Shown piece by piece: positions 35,609 to 45,835 of a stretch of 64,000 bases of DNA. Source of the stretch: Numidum massiliense (GTDB taxonomy: Bacteria; Bacillota; Bacilli; Thermoactinomycetales; Novibacillaceae). The DNA is taken from positions 1,791,758 to 1,855,757 of the forward strand of contig NZ_CTDZ01000009.1 of NCBI RefSeq assembly GCF_001375555.1, written 5' to 3'. The notes under the pieces were generated by a model. The model was given only the letters and a program-made list of their open reading frames with translations. It was not told the origin of the DNA and ran no database searches. The translations under genes were made by a program, and so were the position numbers. Numbering within the stretch: the first letter of the stretch is position 1; every line of letters starts with the position of its first letter.

Positions 35609-38600
35609 GTTTCAATTCCTCATAGGTAAGATCAAAGCGGAGATAGTCCGCAAGTCATGATTACGACTACGCCGTTTCAATTCCTCATAGGTAAGATCAA
35701 AGCATTTACCATGAAAAAAGCTGAATTGAAAGAGTTGTTGATGTTTCAATTCCTCATAGGTAAGATCAAAGCCCCTCGACCAACATTGCGTTTGTACGAT
35801 CGCTTTGACCCTGTTTCAATTCCTCATAGGTAAGATCAAAGCAAAAGCCGAACAATGTACCGCAAAAAAACATCCGAGTTTCAATTCCTCATAGGTAAGA
35901 TCAAAGCCTACCACCGGATAGAAGAACTGAAAGCGGAGGTCGCGTTTCAATTCCTCATAGGTAAGATCAAAGCTGGCTTCGGCGCAACATTTGAAACGGC
36001 GTGCTTCGTTTCAATTCCTCATAGGTAAGATCAAAGCGCGCATATATAGTGTGAGCGAAAAACAGGAGGAAACGTTTCAATTCCTCATAGGTAAGATCAA
36101 AGCATTGGCCTAGGTCTACTTGCGCGGCACTTGCGAGGTTGTTTCAATTCCTCATAGGTAAGATCAAAGCCGTGAACATGTCCGTTGGCCTCGCGAAAGG
36201 CGGAAAGGTTTCAATTCCTCATAGGTAAGATCAAAGCGTATGCATCGCCCATAGCGCCCGCAGCCGGCCAACCCCGGTTTCAATTCCTCATAGGTAAGAT
36301 CAAAGCTGTCGTGGTGTGCAATCGGCTTGATGCGCGTACGGAAGTTTCAATTCCTCATAGGTAAGATCAAAGCATTACCGTGCCCGCGTCTTTCCACGCC
36401 TGCAAGCGCAGTTTCAATTCCTCATAGGTAAGATCAAAGCACTGAAGCGCCCCTCTAAATGCGGAGGGGCATTGTCGTTTCAATTCCTCATAGGTAAGAT
36501 CAAAGCACTCGGGCCGGCTACAGTAGAGTACGGCGACGGAGCCGAGTTTCAATTCCTCATAGGTAAGATCAAAGCCCGCGCCCGAGCCGCGGCATGAAAC
36601 GGAGACTATCGTTTCAATTCCTCATAGGTAAGATCAAAGCGCTTTCGTGCCCGTTTCGATGAGCTTGCGGAACATCGGGTTTCAATTCCTCATAGGTAAG
36701 ATCAAAGCTTGAATCACCTCTTTATCTATATCATACACTGCTGCGTTTCAATTCCTCATAGGTAAGATCAAAGCGGAGGACGAGGTGGACTTCGAAAGGT
36801 ACGCAATGATGTTTCAATTCCTCATAGGTAAGATCAAAGCCATTTTGGCTGTATGACTGATACAGCGTTACGAAGGGAGTTTCAATTCCTCATAGGTAAG
36901 ATCAAAGCCGCCCGTACCCGTCGACATGAAACTGAACCATTCGTGTTTCAATTCCTCATAGGTAAGATCAAAGCTCAGCTTGTGAGAGACCCCTTTTTGT
37001 TCTCAAGTCCTGTTTCAATTCCTCATAGGTAAGATCAAAGCTACCGTCGTTGACGGCCGCGTACTCTGCCGGTGATATTTGTTTCAATTCCTCATAGGTA
37101 AGATCAAAGCGGTACTTGTGCCTACCGGATTAGCATTCGCAATTCCAGTTTCAATTCCTCATAGGTAAGATCAAAGCGCCGGGCACATCGTCGCGGTTCC
37201 GGGGTTCGTTCGGTAAGTTTCAATTCCTCATAGGTAAGATCAAAGCGGTGGCAGGAGATTCTGGCCGATCGTTGTTGATCCGGGTTTCAATTCCTCATAG
37301 GTAAGATCAAAGCCCATCAAACGGTATTGATGGTATTATGCGGATCCTTGTGGTTTCAATTCCTCATAGGTAAGATCAAAGCTCTCTTTTGCAGAAGGCG
37401 TAAACCTGAAGTCGTACAGCTCAGCGTTTCAATTCCTCATAGGTAAGATCAAAGCACTTTTTTCATCCTTAGCTTTGACACCACCACATCCGGGTTTCAA
37501 TTCCTCATAGGTAAGATCAAAGCGATGCGGTTGTTAAAGTTGTCCATCGAGTTAGACGGCGGTTTCAATTCCTCATAGGTAAGATCAAAGCCGCCGTTCA
37601 CCTTCGTTCGTTTCTTCCGGCGTAAATGGTTTCAATTCCTCATAGGTAAGATCAAAGCAAGAAATAGCACTCGCACAAATTACTGTTTCAGCAGGGTTTC
37701 AATTCCTCATAGGTAAGATCAAAGCGCGACTGACGGCACCCCAAACGTCTTCAACCTCCCAGTCGTGTTTCAATTCCTCATAGGTAAGATCAAAGCCCTT
37801 ACGAAACGGAGTGGTACGATCGCATGATTACGCGTTTCAATTCCTCATAGGTAAGATCAAAGCAAAATCAGCGACCAAGGGAACGTCCTGCACGATACCG
37901 GTTTCAATTCCTCATAGGTAAGATCAAAGCCCGCTGATCATGGAGACAGGATTCATACGGTTCAAGCAGTTTCAATTCCTCATAGGTAAGATCAAAGCAA
38001 ACTGAACGGAAACCCGCGCGGGAGGTGGACCCGCGTTTCAATTCCTCATAGGTAAGATCAAAGCAGTTGATTGCATTCGCCATCAGTCATTTCCTCCTTG
38101 TTTCAATTCCTCATAGGTAAGATCAAAGCCCAGTGAGGCGATGGATCTTTTGGAGCGGGCCGAGGACTGTTTCAATTCCTCATAGGTAAGATCAAAGCCG
38201 TCTGGTTGTGTTGACTGTACAAGGGAAGACCGAAGTTTCAATTCCTCATAGGTAAGATCAAAGCCGGCGGTGATTCTATTTCCGTTGTCGGAAAACAACC
38301 GAGTTTCAATTCCTCATAGGTAAGATCAAAGCTCAGCGTGTCTCCGTCCAGCTTGATCGTGTCCATATCGTTTCAATTCCTCATAGGTAAGATCAAAGCG
38401 CCGCATTACGCGAGGGCGTGAGGATCGGGCATGAGTGTTTCAATTCCTCATAGGTAAGATCAAAGCGTCCGCCCAGTTGATTGAGTGTCTCGATCTGCCA
38501 TGGTTTCAATTCCTCATAGGTAAGATCAAAGCTGAATACCGGGATCTCTGTTCTATGCAGCCGATTGAGTTTCAATTCCTCATAGGTAAGATCAAAGCGT

Positions 38601-39099
38601 AGAGGCGCCGGAAGGAGGCGATATACTTCGCAAGTTTCAATTCCTCATAGGTAAGATCAAAGCTTAACCTCGCGGTCGATAGACCGTTCGCGAATCAAGT
38701 TTCAATTCCTCATAGGTAAGATCAAAGCCGCACCCATGATGTAACTACTGACAGCGGCATTCTCGAGTTTCAATTCCTCATAGGTAAGATCAAAGCCAGA
38801 ATATGGCGGCATGATATGCGCTCAAATGTATCCGTTTCAATTCCTCATAGGTAAGATCAAAGCCCCCGACCCACATCCGTAAGTCAGCACTCATCGACGG
38901 TTTCAATTCGGATAAACCCCTTAAAACTGGACATACATAACTACAAGCTCACGTTATCTCTGGTTCTCGCTTCCTTTCGTCAATAGAAGTGTAGTCGCTT
39001 CAGACCTTCCGTCAAGGGTAAAGGCTACGCCCTCGCTTTCGCTCGCCCTTGACGTCACGTCTTACAGCGGCTGTTGGCTTGGAAGACGAAAGGGAAGGA

Positions 39100-40050
39100 T
39101 CAGAGTCGAACGGCTTTCGTGCGCAACGAAGATGTTTGATGCGCATGGAAAAACTGCGCGGGGCTCATGTCCCCAATACTACCGTGTATGCGGCGGTTGT
39201 TATAAAAGTCCATAAAGCCTATGACGGTACGATATGCTTCCTCGTACGTCTCAAAGGAATACTTGTTGAAGCATTCGTCCTCAACGATCCGATGAAACGC
39301 CTCAATATGGGCATTTTTATTCGGTGTGTTCGGCGGAATACGTTCGTGCTCACAACCGTAGTGTTCACAAGCTTCTTCGAATACTTTAGATACGAACTGT
39401 GGACCATTGTCCGTCCGGATGATCGGCTTTTCTTGTGCCTCCTGAAGCCCGCGTGTCGAAAGCGCTCGTTGTAGCACCTGAACAGCGTCTTGACCTTCGC
39501 AAGCTAATCCAACATGATAGTCAATAATCGAACGGTCATAAACGTCAATGTAGGAAAGCAGGAAGAAAAAGCGGTTTTCTCCGGCAATGTACCCATACTT
39601 GATGTCTGTTTCCCACAGCTCATTCGATCGCTCAACGAGGCGGTTACGTGCAAGGCGCCTAGGGTGGCGGATTCGCTTCCGTCGCTGCGGCAGTAAGATG
39701 CCTAACCGTTTGCAGAGACGGTACACTTTTTTCTTATTAATGACTAAATCGTACGTCGAACGGAGCGCCACCGTTAATTTTCGGTACCCATACGCGTAGC
39801 CATCACCCGAGACGAGCTCCATAAGCCATTCTTTAATTTGTTCGTCGGACACTTTTTGCCCGCTGTTTGTGAAGGAGTAACCTGGTGCCGGTCTCCCCCC
39901 ACTTACTTTCTTCTCCTTCACCCGATAGTGTTTCTGATAGTAATAGGTGGAACGCGGTACGTGGACAATCCGTAAAACGGTTTGGATCGGGTATCCCTTA
40001 GAAATCCACTTGTCCGCTACTTCAATCTTTTCAGCAAGTGAGGGTGCTGC
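39100..40050 (-). CDS. IS3-family OrfB / transposase frame (copy 3)
   Basis: Same translation as the OrfB frames at 9205 and 33700; the DDE residues are intact. It is expressed as a -1 frameshift fusion from OrfA at 40017-40328. Confidence 0.93.
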   Translation of the reverse strand, partial: AAPSLAEKIEVADKWISKGYPIQTVLRIVHVPRSTYYYQKHYRVKEKKVSGGRPAPGYSFTNSGQKVSDEQIKEWLMELVSGDGYAYGYRKLTVALRSTYDLVINKKKVYRLCKRLGILLPQRRKRIRHPRRLARNRLVERSNELWETDIKYGYIAGENRFFFLLSYIDVYDRSIIDYHVGLACEGQDAVQVLQRALSTRGLQEAQEKPIIRTDNGPQFVSKVFEEACEHYGCEHERIPPNTPNKNAHIEAFHRIVEDECFNKYSFETYEEAYRTVIGFMDFYNNRRIHGSIGDMSPAQFFHAHQTSSLRTKAVRL

Positions 40051-40328
40051 TTTTTTACAAGATCACGCAAAATGGCAATTTCTAAATCCTTTTCGCCCAA
40101 CAACCGTTTTAGCTGATCATTTTCCTGAGCAAGATCACTGAATTCGCGTGGTTGGGCGGATTCGATCGGGACGTCCCCGTAGTGCCCGTCCTTATATTCG
40201 CGAACCCATCGGTTAAGCAAGTTAGAACCGAGATCATAGCGGCGAGCAACTAGCGCTTGGTTACCAACCTCCATGGCTTCCTTTGCGACTTGGATTTTAA
40301 ATTCCTTGGTGAACTGACGGCGTTTCAT
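40017..40328 (-). CDS. IS3-family OrfA (copy 3)
   Basis: A 103-aa OrfA with the same translation as the copies at 8927 and 33422. The AAAAAAG slippery site lies near its 3' end at 40050-40056. Confidence 0.93.
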   Translation of the reverse strand: MKRRQFTKEFKIQVAKEAMEVGNQALVARRYDLGSNLLNRWVREYKDGHYGDVPIESAQPREFSDLAQENDQLKRLLGEKDLEIAILRDLVKKQHPHLLKRLK

Positions 40329-43044
40329 TTGATTCTGCCCCTTTCATCACTAGTATAACTTAAAGTGTTTAGTGATGTCCAAGTTACTATAGGGGCTTAA
40401 TAGAATTCCTCATAGGTAAGATCAAAGCGGTGGACCGAATTAGAGCGCTAGGAAATGCTGTTGTACCTGTTTCAATTCCTCATAGGTAAGATCAAAGCAA
40501 AGTGTACAAGGATCACATCGAGATACATACCTTCGTTTCAATTCCTCATAGGTAAGATCAAAGCTTAGCGCCGTTCAAAGCGCTACTCAAAGCGTGGTCG
40601 TTTCAATTCCTCATAGGTAAGATCAAAGCTTTCAGCTCCGTCTTGGCGTTGCGGATCGCGCGTTCAAGTTTCAATTCCTCATAGGTAAGATCAAAGCTTA
40701 AGGGACTGCCTAATTTCATCTTGGCCAATGTCGTTTCAATTCCTCATAGGTAAGATCAAAGCATTTAACCTCGCGGTCGATAGACCGTTCGCGAATCAAG
40801 TTTCAATTCCTCATAGGTAAGATCAAAGCGTCCCGCACGTGGCCGTCAGCGGATACAAGCCGCAGTTTCAATTCCTCATAGGTAAGATCAAAGCCCAACC
40901 GTTATCGAGGTGAGCGGTCGGAGGTATACGCTGGTTTCAATTCCTCATAGGTAAGATCAAAGCTCCCTTAACCTGCAAGCCCTGCTTATAAAAGTTATGT
41001 TTCAATTCCTCATAGGTAAGATCAAAGCTGGAAGTTACGTCCAAAAACGATAGGAAACGAAAGTGCGTTTCAATTCCTCATAGGTAAGATCAAAGCGTTT
41101 TCAACGACACGCCGGAACGCGGTCTAACCTGGTTTCAATTCCTCATAGGTAAGATCAAAGCGTATCCGCTTGCTTCGGCGTCTTGATCTCTGAGCGTAGT
41201 TTCAATTCCTCATAGGTAAGATCAAAGCCAATGCTGCCGTTGATGATGCGGCGCATCAAAGCGAGTTTCAATTCCTCATAGGTAAGATCAAAGCTCGAAA
41301 CGGACTTTTTCGTGCATCAGCCATGTCGCGGTTTCAATTCCTCATAGGTAAGATCAAAGCTCGCAGCGACCGGATTGTTTGAAGTGGCGTTCCAAGTTTC
41401 AATTCCTCATAGGTAAGATCAAAGCTCCAGCGCATCTCAAACCGTTCCACACACCAATCAACGTTTCAATTCCTCATAGGTAAGATCAAAGCGCCATCTC
41501 GTCGCCACGTTTCGCTGCCTTGGCAATCGAGTTTCAATTCCTCATAGGTAAGATCAAAGCTAAAAATGATAGACCCTATGGCGTGTTCAATAGAGGAGTT
41601 TCAATTCCTCATAGGTAAGATCAAAGCATTGAACGCTCCCCATTGACAACCAGTGTTCGCGAGTTTCAATTCCTCATAGGTAAGATCAAAGCGCCCTCAT
41701 TCTCTTTCAGCCGCTTCACGATGGCGAGGTTTCAATTCCTCATAGGTAAGATCAAAGCTCGCTACCCGCCGATGTCGACCGCGAGGAGTTCATCGAAGTT
41801 TCAATTCCTCATAGGTAAGATCAAAGCCTTTGACCGCGTCGGCCAACTCGCGTTTGTACGCCGGTTTCAATTCCTCATAGGTAAGATCAAAGCTACTAGT
41901 CCAACCACGAACGGAAATACGGCGGGGATGTTTCAATTCCTCATAGGTAAGATCAAAGCCACCCGCGGTTTCTCGCTGTAGAACTTTTGAACACTGGTTT
42001 CAATTCCTCATAGGTAAGATCAAAGCAAGGACAAAAACCCGAAAGCTCAGGGTCTATGGTACGAGGTTTCAATTCCTCATAGGTAAGATCAAAGCGGTCA
42101 CCTAGAAGAGACATGTTTTTCCCTCCTTCTGAGGTTTCAATTCCTCATAGGTAAGATCAAAGCTCATCGAGGAGACAGGGAGAACTCGGCGATATGACCG
42201 GGTTTCAATTCCTCATAGGTAAGATCAAAGCTCTTCAGCAGTTTTTATGTTCTCCTTACTCCAGTTCATGTTTCAATTCCTCATAGGTAAGATCAAAGCC
42301 CGCAGAACGGCACAGGCAATGATGCAAGCGTACGAGGTTTCAATTCCTCATAGGTAAGATCAAAGCCCGATATTGTCGCCAAGAAAATCCTTCGCAATTT
42401 CCTTCTGTTTCAATTCCTCATAGGTAAGATCAAAGCCGTGATGAACTCGTATTTGTTGTCGAGCTCGTTTCGCGAAGTTTCAATTCCTCATAGGTAAGAT
42501 CAAAGCGATCTCTTCCAGCCGTCGCGCCCACTCCATGCGTTCCGTTTCAATTCCTCATAGGTAAGATCAAAGCGTAAGGGACGCGAAAGAAAAGGCGAAT
42601 GATGAGGATAGGTTTCAATTCCTCATAGGTAAGATCAAAGCGGACAAAGTCTGTCTCCCGTTCCCCTTGTTGGTTTGGTTTCAATTCCTCATAGGTAAGA
42701 TCAAAGCGTGTCCGTTTGCCGTCGTTGCCCGTGGTCTCCCCTGTGGTTTCAATTCCTCATAGGTAAGATCAAAGCTTCCCACGTCATCGCCTGTTCTATG
42801 GCTTCGTAAACGTGTTTCAATTCCTCATAGGTAAGATCAAAGCGCGGTACCCGTACCCGACATTCACTTTCATGTGGTCGTAGTTTCAATTCCTCATAGG
42901 TAAGATCAAAGCCTGCCGCAGAAAAATTCGAGGAGTGGGTTTTCGACGTTTCAATTCCTCATAGGTAAGATCAAAGCAACCAGAAAGGTGACCATCACCA
43001 CTACCGGCATCCAAGTTTCAATTCCTCATAGGTAAGATCAAAGC

Positions 43045-43240
43045 CCAAAAAAACCTTGCTAGTGCTACTAAGTATACATTATGGATCACACGACAAACAA
43101 CCTACCCATCTAACTGAAACCATTACAAAACACAATCCTACCTTCCCCTTACTCCTCTATCCTCCCAAACCCTCCCCTTCTCATATTGTCGTCGATCTCC
43201 CGGGGTTACAACGCTATAGGAGGTCGACGACAAAAAAGCA
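43045..43240 (-). promoter_or_regulatory. Leader of CRISPR array 2 with conserved dyad
   Basis: It matches the leader of array 1 in its array-proximal block and in the dyad TTGTCGTCGA (43186-43195) / TCGACGACAA (43224-43233), with a nearly identical centre (CCCGGGGTTACAACGCTATAG). The dyad begins 141 bp from the last repeat. The sequence between the two blocks is pyrimidine-rich and not conserved, which makes the two conserved blocks stand out. 43241-43480 shows no gene. Confidence 0.85.
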
Positions 43241-43548
43241 ACCAGCTAACGAAAACCGATTTGCGCACCAAACCGACCCTTCCAAATTATTAATTCAACT
43301 TCATTGTAAATACCACCTTACACAAAGGCAACACAAAAAACCTAACCAATTTAACACAAATAATATAACACTAGAAACCGGACGGCGGCCCGGTGTACCC
43401 TCCCGGCAATAACATATTTCGCCCCCCCACTCCCCTCCCCAAACCGCCCCAAAACGTTCATACATCCCCAAAAACACATATGCTATACTTGGCATGTGTC
43501 GCCTACTTGCCTCTTAAAACCCGACACCACAAAAACTGCATCTTCACC

Positions 43549-43725
43549 TCCGAGCCACGCGATCTAAGGGCTACACAACCCGTCATGCGCACCTACCACG
43601 CAATGAACAGCATGACACCTATCGACACCTGCCTACGAGCGCGCGGCCTGGACCGTAGAGTCCACGGGGTATACATGGAAACGTGTATGCCTTCCCATTT
43701 GTCGTAAAGGAGGCACTAGCGGCTC
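43549..43725 (+). ncRNA. Structured 5' leader, possible molybdenum-cofactor-type riboswitch
   Basis: The region upstream of the importer genes can fold strongly. GAGCC (43552-43556) can pair with GGCTC (43721-43725) to close a domain of about 175 nt. Inside, ATACATG (43671-43677) pairs with CGTGTAT (43682-43688) around a GAAA tetraloop, and GGAC/GTCC form a smaller hairpin. An intrinsic terminator follows within 11 nt, the usual layout of a transcriptional riboswitch. The genes downstream (FecCD-like importer, modA, modB) suggest a Moco/Tuco-type or cobalamin-type RNA, but I cannot confirm a consensus by eye. Confidence 0.4.
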
Positions 43726-43735
43726 ATCAACAGAG

Positions 43736-43772
43736 AGAGTCTTAGTTCCTTACGGCCTAAGACTCTTTTTTA
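43736..43772 (+). terminator. Intrinsic terminator in the leader of the importer operon
   Basis: AGAGTCTTAG (43736-43745) pairs perfectly with CTAAGACTCT (43757-43766) and is followed by a T run. It lies about 85 bp before the start codon at 43855, so it can act as an attenuator for the operon rather than only ending an upstream transcript. Confidence 0.85.
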
Positions 43773-43854
43773 TTTGTCAAAAAACGTACCGTTAAACTTC
43801 TCAAATCTCTCAAACCTATCAAAAAATCGTACAAACAAGAAAGGAGGCCCTCCC

Positions 43855-44949
43855 TTGCAGCGCTCGACAGCTCCAGATCATCCGAAAGCCCCGTCAGCTC
43901 ACGGAACCGCCACCGATCAACAAGCCGCCACCCGATCACACCTTAAGTCGCGGCTCAAATGGTTGCTCATCGTGCTTTCGCCTGTCATCGTCACCTTGTG
44001 TGCGCTCCCACTCGGCCGCTACCCCGTCTCGTTGGAACAACTGTGGCTAGCGCTCGCGGGATTCGTCAGCGGTACCGACTACGGCCTGCCCGATCCGATC
44101 GCCAACGTACTGTTCAACATCCGCCTGCCGCGCATTGCGGCGACGCTGCTCGTCGGCGCCGCGCTCGCCGTGTCTGGGTCGGCGTACCAGGGCATTTTTC
44201 GCAACCCGCTCGTCTCCCCCGACATTTTAGGGGCAAGTGCGGGTGCGGGGTTTGGGGCAGCGCTCGCCATCTTAATGTCGTGGAGCGTCTTCAGCGTGCA
44301 ACTGTCGGCGTTTTTGTTCGGCGTGTTAGCTGTCGCGATTACATACGGGCTGAGCGCGCGCATGCGCCAAGGGGATCGCACACTCGTGCTCATCCTGACG
44401 GGCGTCCTCGTCGGCACATTGTTTTCTTCGTCAATCTCCTTTATAAAATACGTCGCCGACCCGTATGACAAGCTGCCGGCGATCACTTTTTGGCTGATGG
44501 GGAGTCTCGCCTCGGTGAGTGCGAAAGACGTCTACCTCGTCCTCGTGCCGATCGTGCTCGGATTCGTGCCGCTGTACCTCGTCCGCTGGCGCTTAAACGT
44601 CATTTCCTTCGGTGACGAGGAGGCGCAGGCGCTCGGCATCAATACAAAACGGTTGCGGCTGGTTACCATTTTTTGCTCGACGCTGTTGACCGCTTCCGTC
44701 GTCGCCATTAGCGGCATGATCGGCTGGGTCGGGCTCGTCATCCCGCACTTGGCGCGGGCACTCGTCGGACCGAATTACCGCGCACTGCTGCCGGCGACGG
44801 TCTTTATCGGGAGCGCCTACATGCTACTCGTCGACACGCTAGCACGCGTGCTGCTGCCGGTGGAGATTCCGCTCGGCATACTGACATCATTTATTGGCGC
44901 GCCCTTCTTCATTTTCTTACTCGCGCGCTCGCGGAAGGGATGGGCATGA
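43855..44949 (+). CDS. FecCD/BtuC-family ABC importer permease
   Basis: A 364-aa polytopic membrane protein of the iron-siderophore/cobalamin/molybdate type II importers. It contains the FecCD signature segments LPRIAATLLVGAALAVSGSA, YQGIFRNPLVSPDILGASAG and the C-terminal GMIGWVGLVIPHLARALVGP. The TTG at 43855 is chosen because AAAGGAGG lies 7-8 nt upstream; an in-frame start at 43774 would begin just past the terminator. The first 40 residues are polar, then about 9-10 membrane segments follow. It overlaps the ATPase gene (ATGA). The substrate cannot be read from the permease; adjacent modA/modB favour molybdate or tungstate. Confidence 0.9.
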   Translation: MQRSTAPDHPKAPSAHGTATDQQAATRSHLKSRLKWLLIVLSPVIVTLCALPLGRYPVSLEQLWLALAGFVSGTDYGLPDPIANVLFNIRLPRIAATLLVGAALAVSGSAYQGIFRNPLVSPDILGASAGAGFGAALAILMSWSVFSVQLSAFLFGVLAVAITYGLSARMRQGDRTLVLILTGVLVGTLFSSSISFIKYVADPYDKLPAITFWLMGSLASVSAKDVYLVLVPIVLGFVPLYLVRWRLNVISFGDEEAQALGINTKRLRLVTIFCSTLLTASVVAISGMIGWVGLVIPHLARALVGPNYRALLPATVFIGSAYMLLVDTLARVLLPVEIPLGILTSFIGAPFFIFLLARSRKGWA

Positions 44950-45725
44950 AACTCGAAATTAAACAAGCTGCTTTTCAGTACGGCGCAAAAAAAGTGTTCG
45001 ACAATGTATCGCTCTCGCTGGAAGCGGGTGAAGTCCTGTCCATACTAGGACCGAACGGTACCGGGAAGACGACGCTGTTCAAAGTCGTGTTGGGCTTTTT
45101 AAAACCGCAGCGAGGCGAGGTGCTTTTGAACGGGGAAAACTTACACGCCCGCACGCCGCAACAAATCGCGCACTTGATCGGCTACGTGCCACAAAACCAT
45201 ACGCCGCCCTTTCCGTTTACGGTACGGGACGTCGTGTTGATGGGACGTACGGCGCATCTGTCCCGCTTTGCCGCCCCATCAAAAAAAGACGCCGCCATTG
45301 CCGAGCACGCCTTAGAAGTGCTGAGGATTGCCCACTTGCGCGATCACATGTATACCGAAATTAGCGGTGGCGAGCGGCAACTCGTCCTCATCGCCAGGGC
45401 ACTGGCACAACAACCGCAAATATTAATCATGGACGAGCCGACATCGAACTTAGATTTCGGTAACCAAGTCAAAGTGCTGCACCACATCAAGCGACTCGTC
45501 GACGGAGGGCTTGCCGTCATTATGTCGACGCACCATCCCGATCACGCCCTTCTATTTGCGACGAAAGTTGCGTTGATGAAGGGAGGCGGGTTAATCGAAG
45601 TCGGAGCGCCAGAAGACGTCATTACAGCCGAGAATTTACATAAAATTTACGGCGTCCAAGCAAAAGTCGCAAGTTTTTCATTAGGCGAAAACCGTGAAGT
45701 GAAGACGTGTCTCCCACTTTTGTAG
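44946..45725 (+). CDS. ABC importer ATPase, FecE/BtuD/MolC-like
   Basis: A 259-aa ATP-binding subunit. It has Walker A GPNGTGKTT, Q-loop GYVPQNH, signature ISGGERQLVLIARAL, Walker B ILIMDEPTSNLDF and the H-loop STHHPDHAL. The ATG at 44946 overlaps the permease stop and has GGAAGG at 7-nt spacing. It pairs with the permease before it and the binding protein after it. It could also energise the modA/modB pair downstream, which lacks an ATPase, but FecE-type and ModC-type ATPases are not normally interchangeable. Confidence 0.92.
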   Translation: MKLEIKQAAFQYGAKKVFDNVSLSLEAGEVLSILGPNGTGKTTLFKVVLGFLKPQRGEVLLNGENLHARTPQQIAHLIGYVPQNHTPPFPFTVRDVVLMGRTAHLSRFAAPSKKDAAIAEHALEVLRIAHLRDHMYTEISGGERQLVLIARALAQQPQILIMDEPTSNLDFGNQVKVLHHIKRLVDGGLAVIMSTHHPDHALLFATKVALMKGGGLIEVGAPEDVITAENLHKIYGVQAKVASFSLGENREVKTCLPLL

Positions 45726-45835
45726 CTCCTAGCTCCGGGATGCAAGTTGTGAACCTTGTCGTCCCATCTGTCACACGTAAACACGTGTCTTACAATGTCC
45801 TTTTTCAAAAAAATGTTAGAGTGGAGTGGTGTAAC

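Larger units (their letters stand above)
38909..40403 (-). mobile_element. IS3-family insertion sequence, copy 3, inside a CRISPR repeat
   Basis: Reverse-oriented copy of the 1495-bp element at 8852-10346. It cuts the repeat begun at 38900, and AATT is duplicated at 38905-38908 and 40404-40407. Precise removal restores a perfect 30-bp repeat. The slippery heptamer is at 40050-40056 (minus strand). Confidence 0.95.
35609..43044 (-). CRISPR. CRISPR array 2, 89 repeats, split by IS3 copy 3
   Basis: I count 89 copies of a 30-bp repeat, including the interrupted one; spacers are about 34-40 bp. Read on the minus strand the repeat begins GCTTTGATC and ends TATGAGGAATTGAAAC, so it differs from array 1 only in its first bases and shares the ATTGAAAC handle. 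Repeats 1-49 occupy 35609-38863. Repeat 50 is cut after GTTTCAATT (38900-38908) and resumes at 40404. Repeats 51-89 run from 40469 to 43044. The leader is on the right. No cas genes adjoin it, so it must use the cas1/cas2/cas6 set at 12-21 kb or another set elsewhere. The spacers at 38664-38698 and 40763-40799 are the same sequence with different lengths. Confidence 0.98.

Noticed and set aside
35609-43044. Array 2 belonging to a different CRISPR subtype
   Set aside because: Its repeat shares the handle and the central TATGAGGAATTGAAAC with array 1, and its leader has the same blocks. A different system is not needed.
43056-43412. 118-aa ORF on + strand at the end of array 2
   Set aside because: It lies over the conserved leader, opposite to the direction of array transcription, with low-complexity Pro/Thr/His content and no ribosome binding site.
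43774-43855. An N-terminal extension of the FecCD permease starting at 43774
   Set aside because: It would start immediately past the terminator T run, has no ribosome binding site and adds residues unlike the family; TTG at 43855 has AAAGGAGG.
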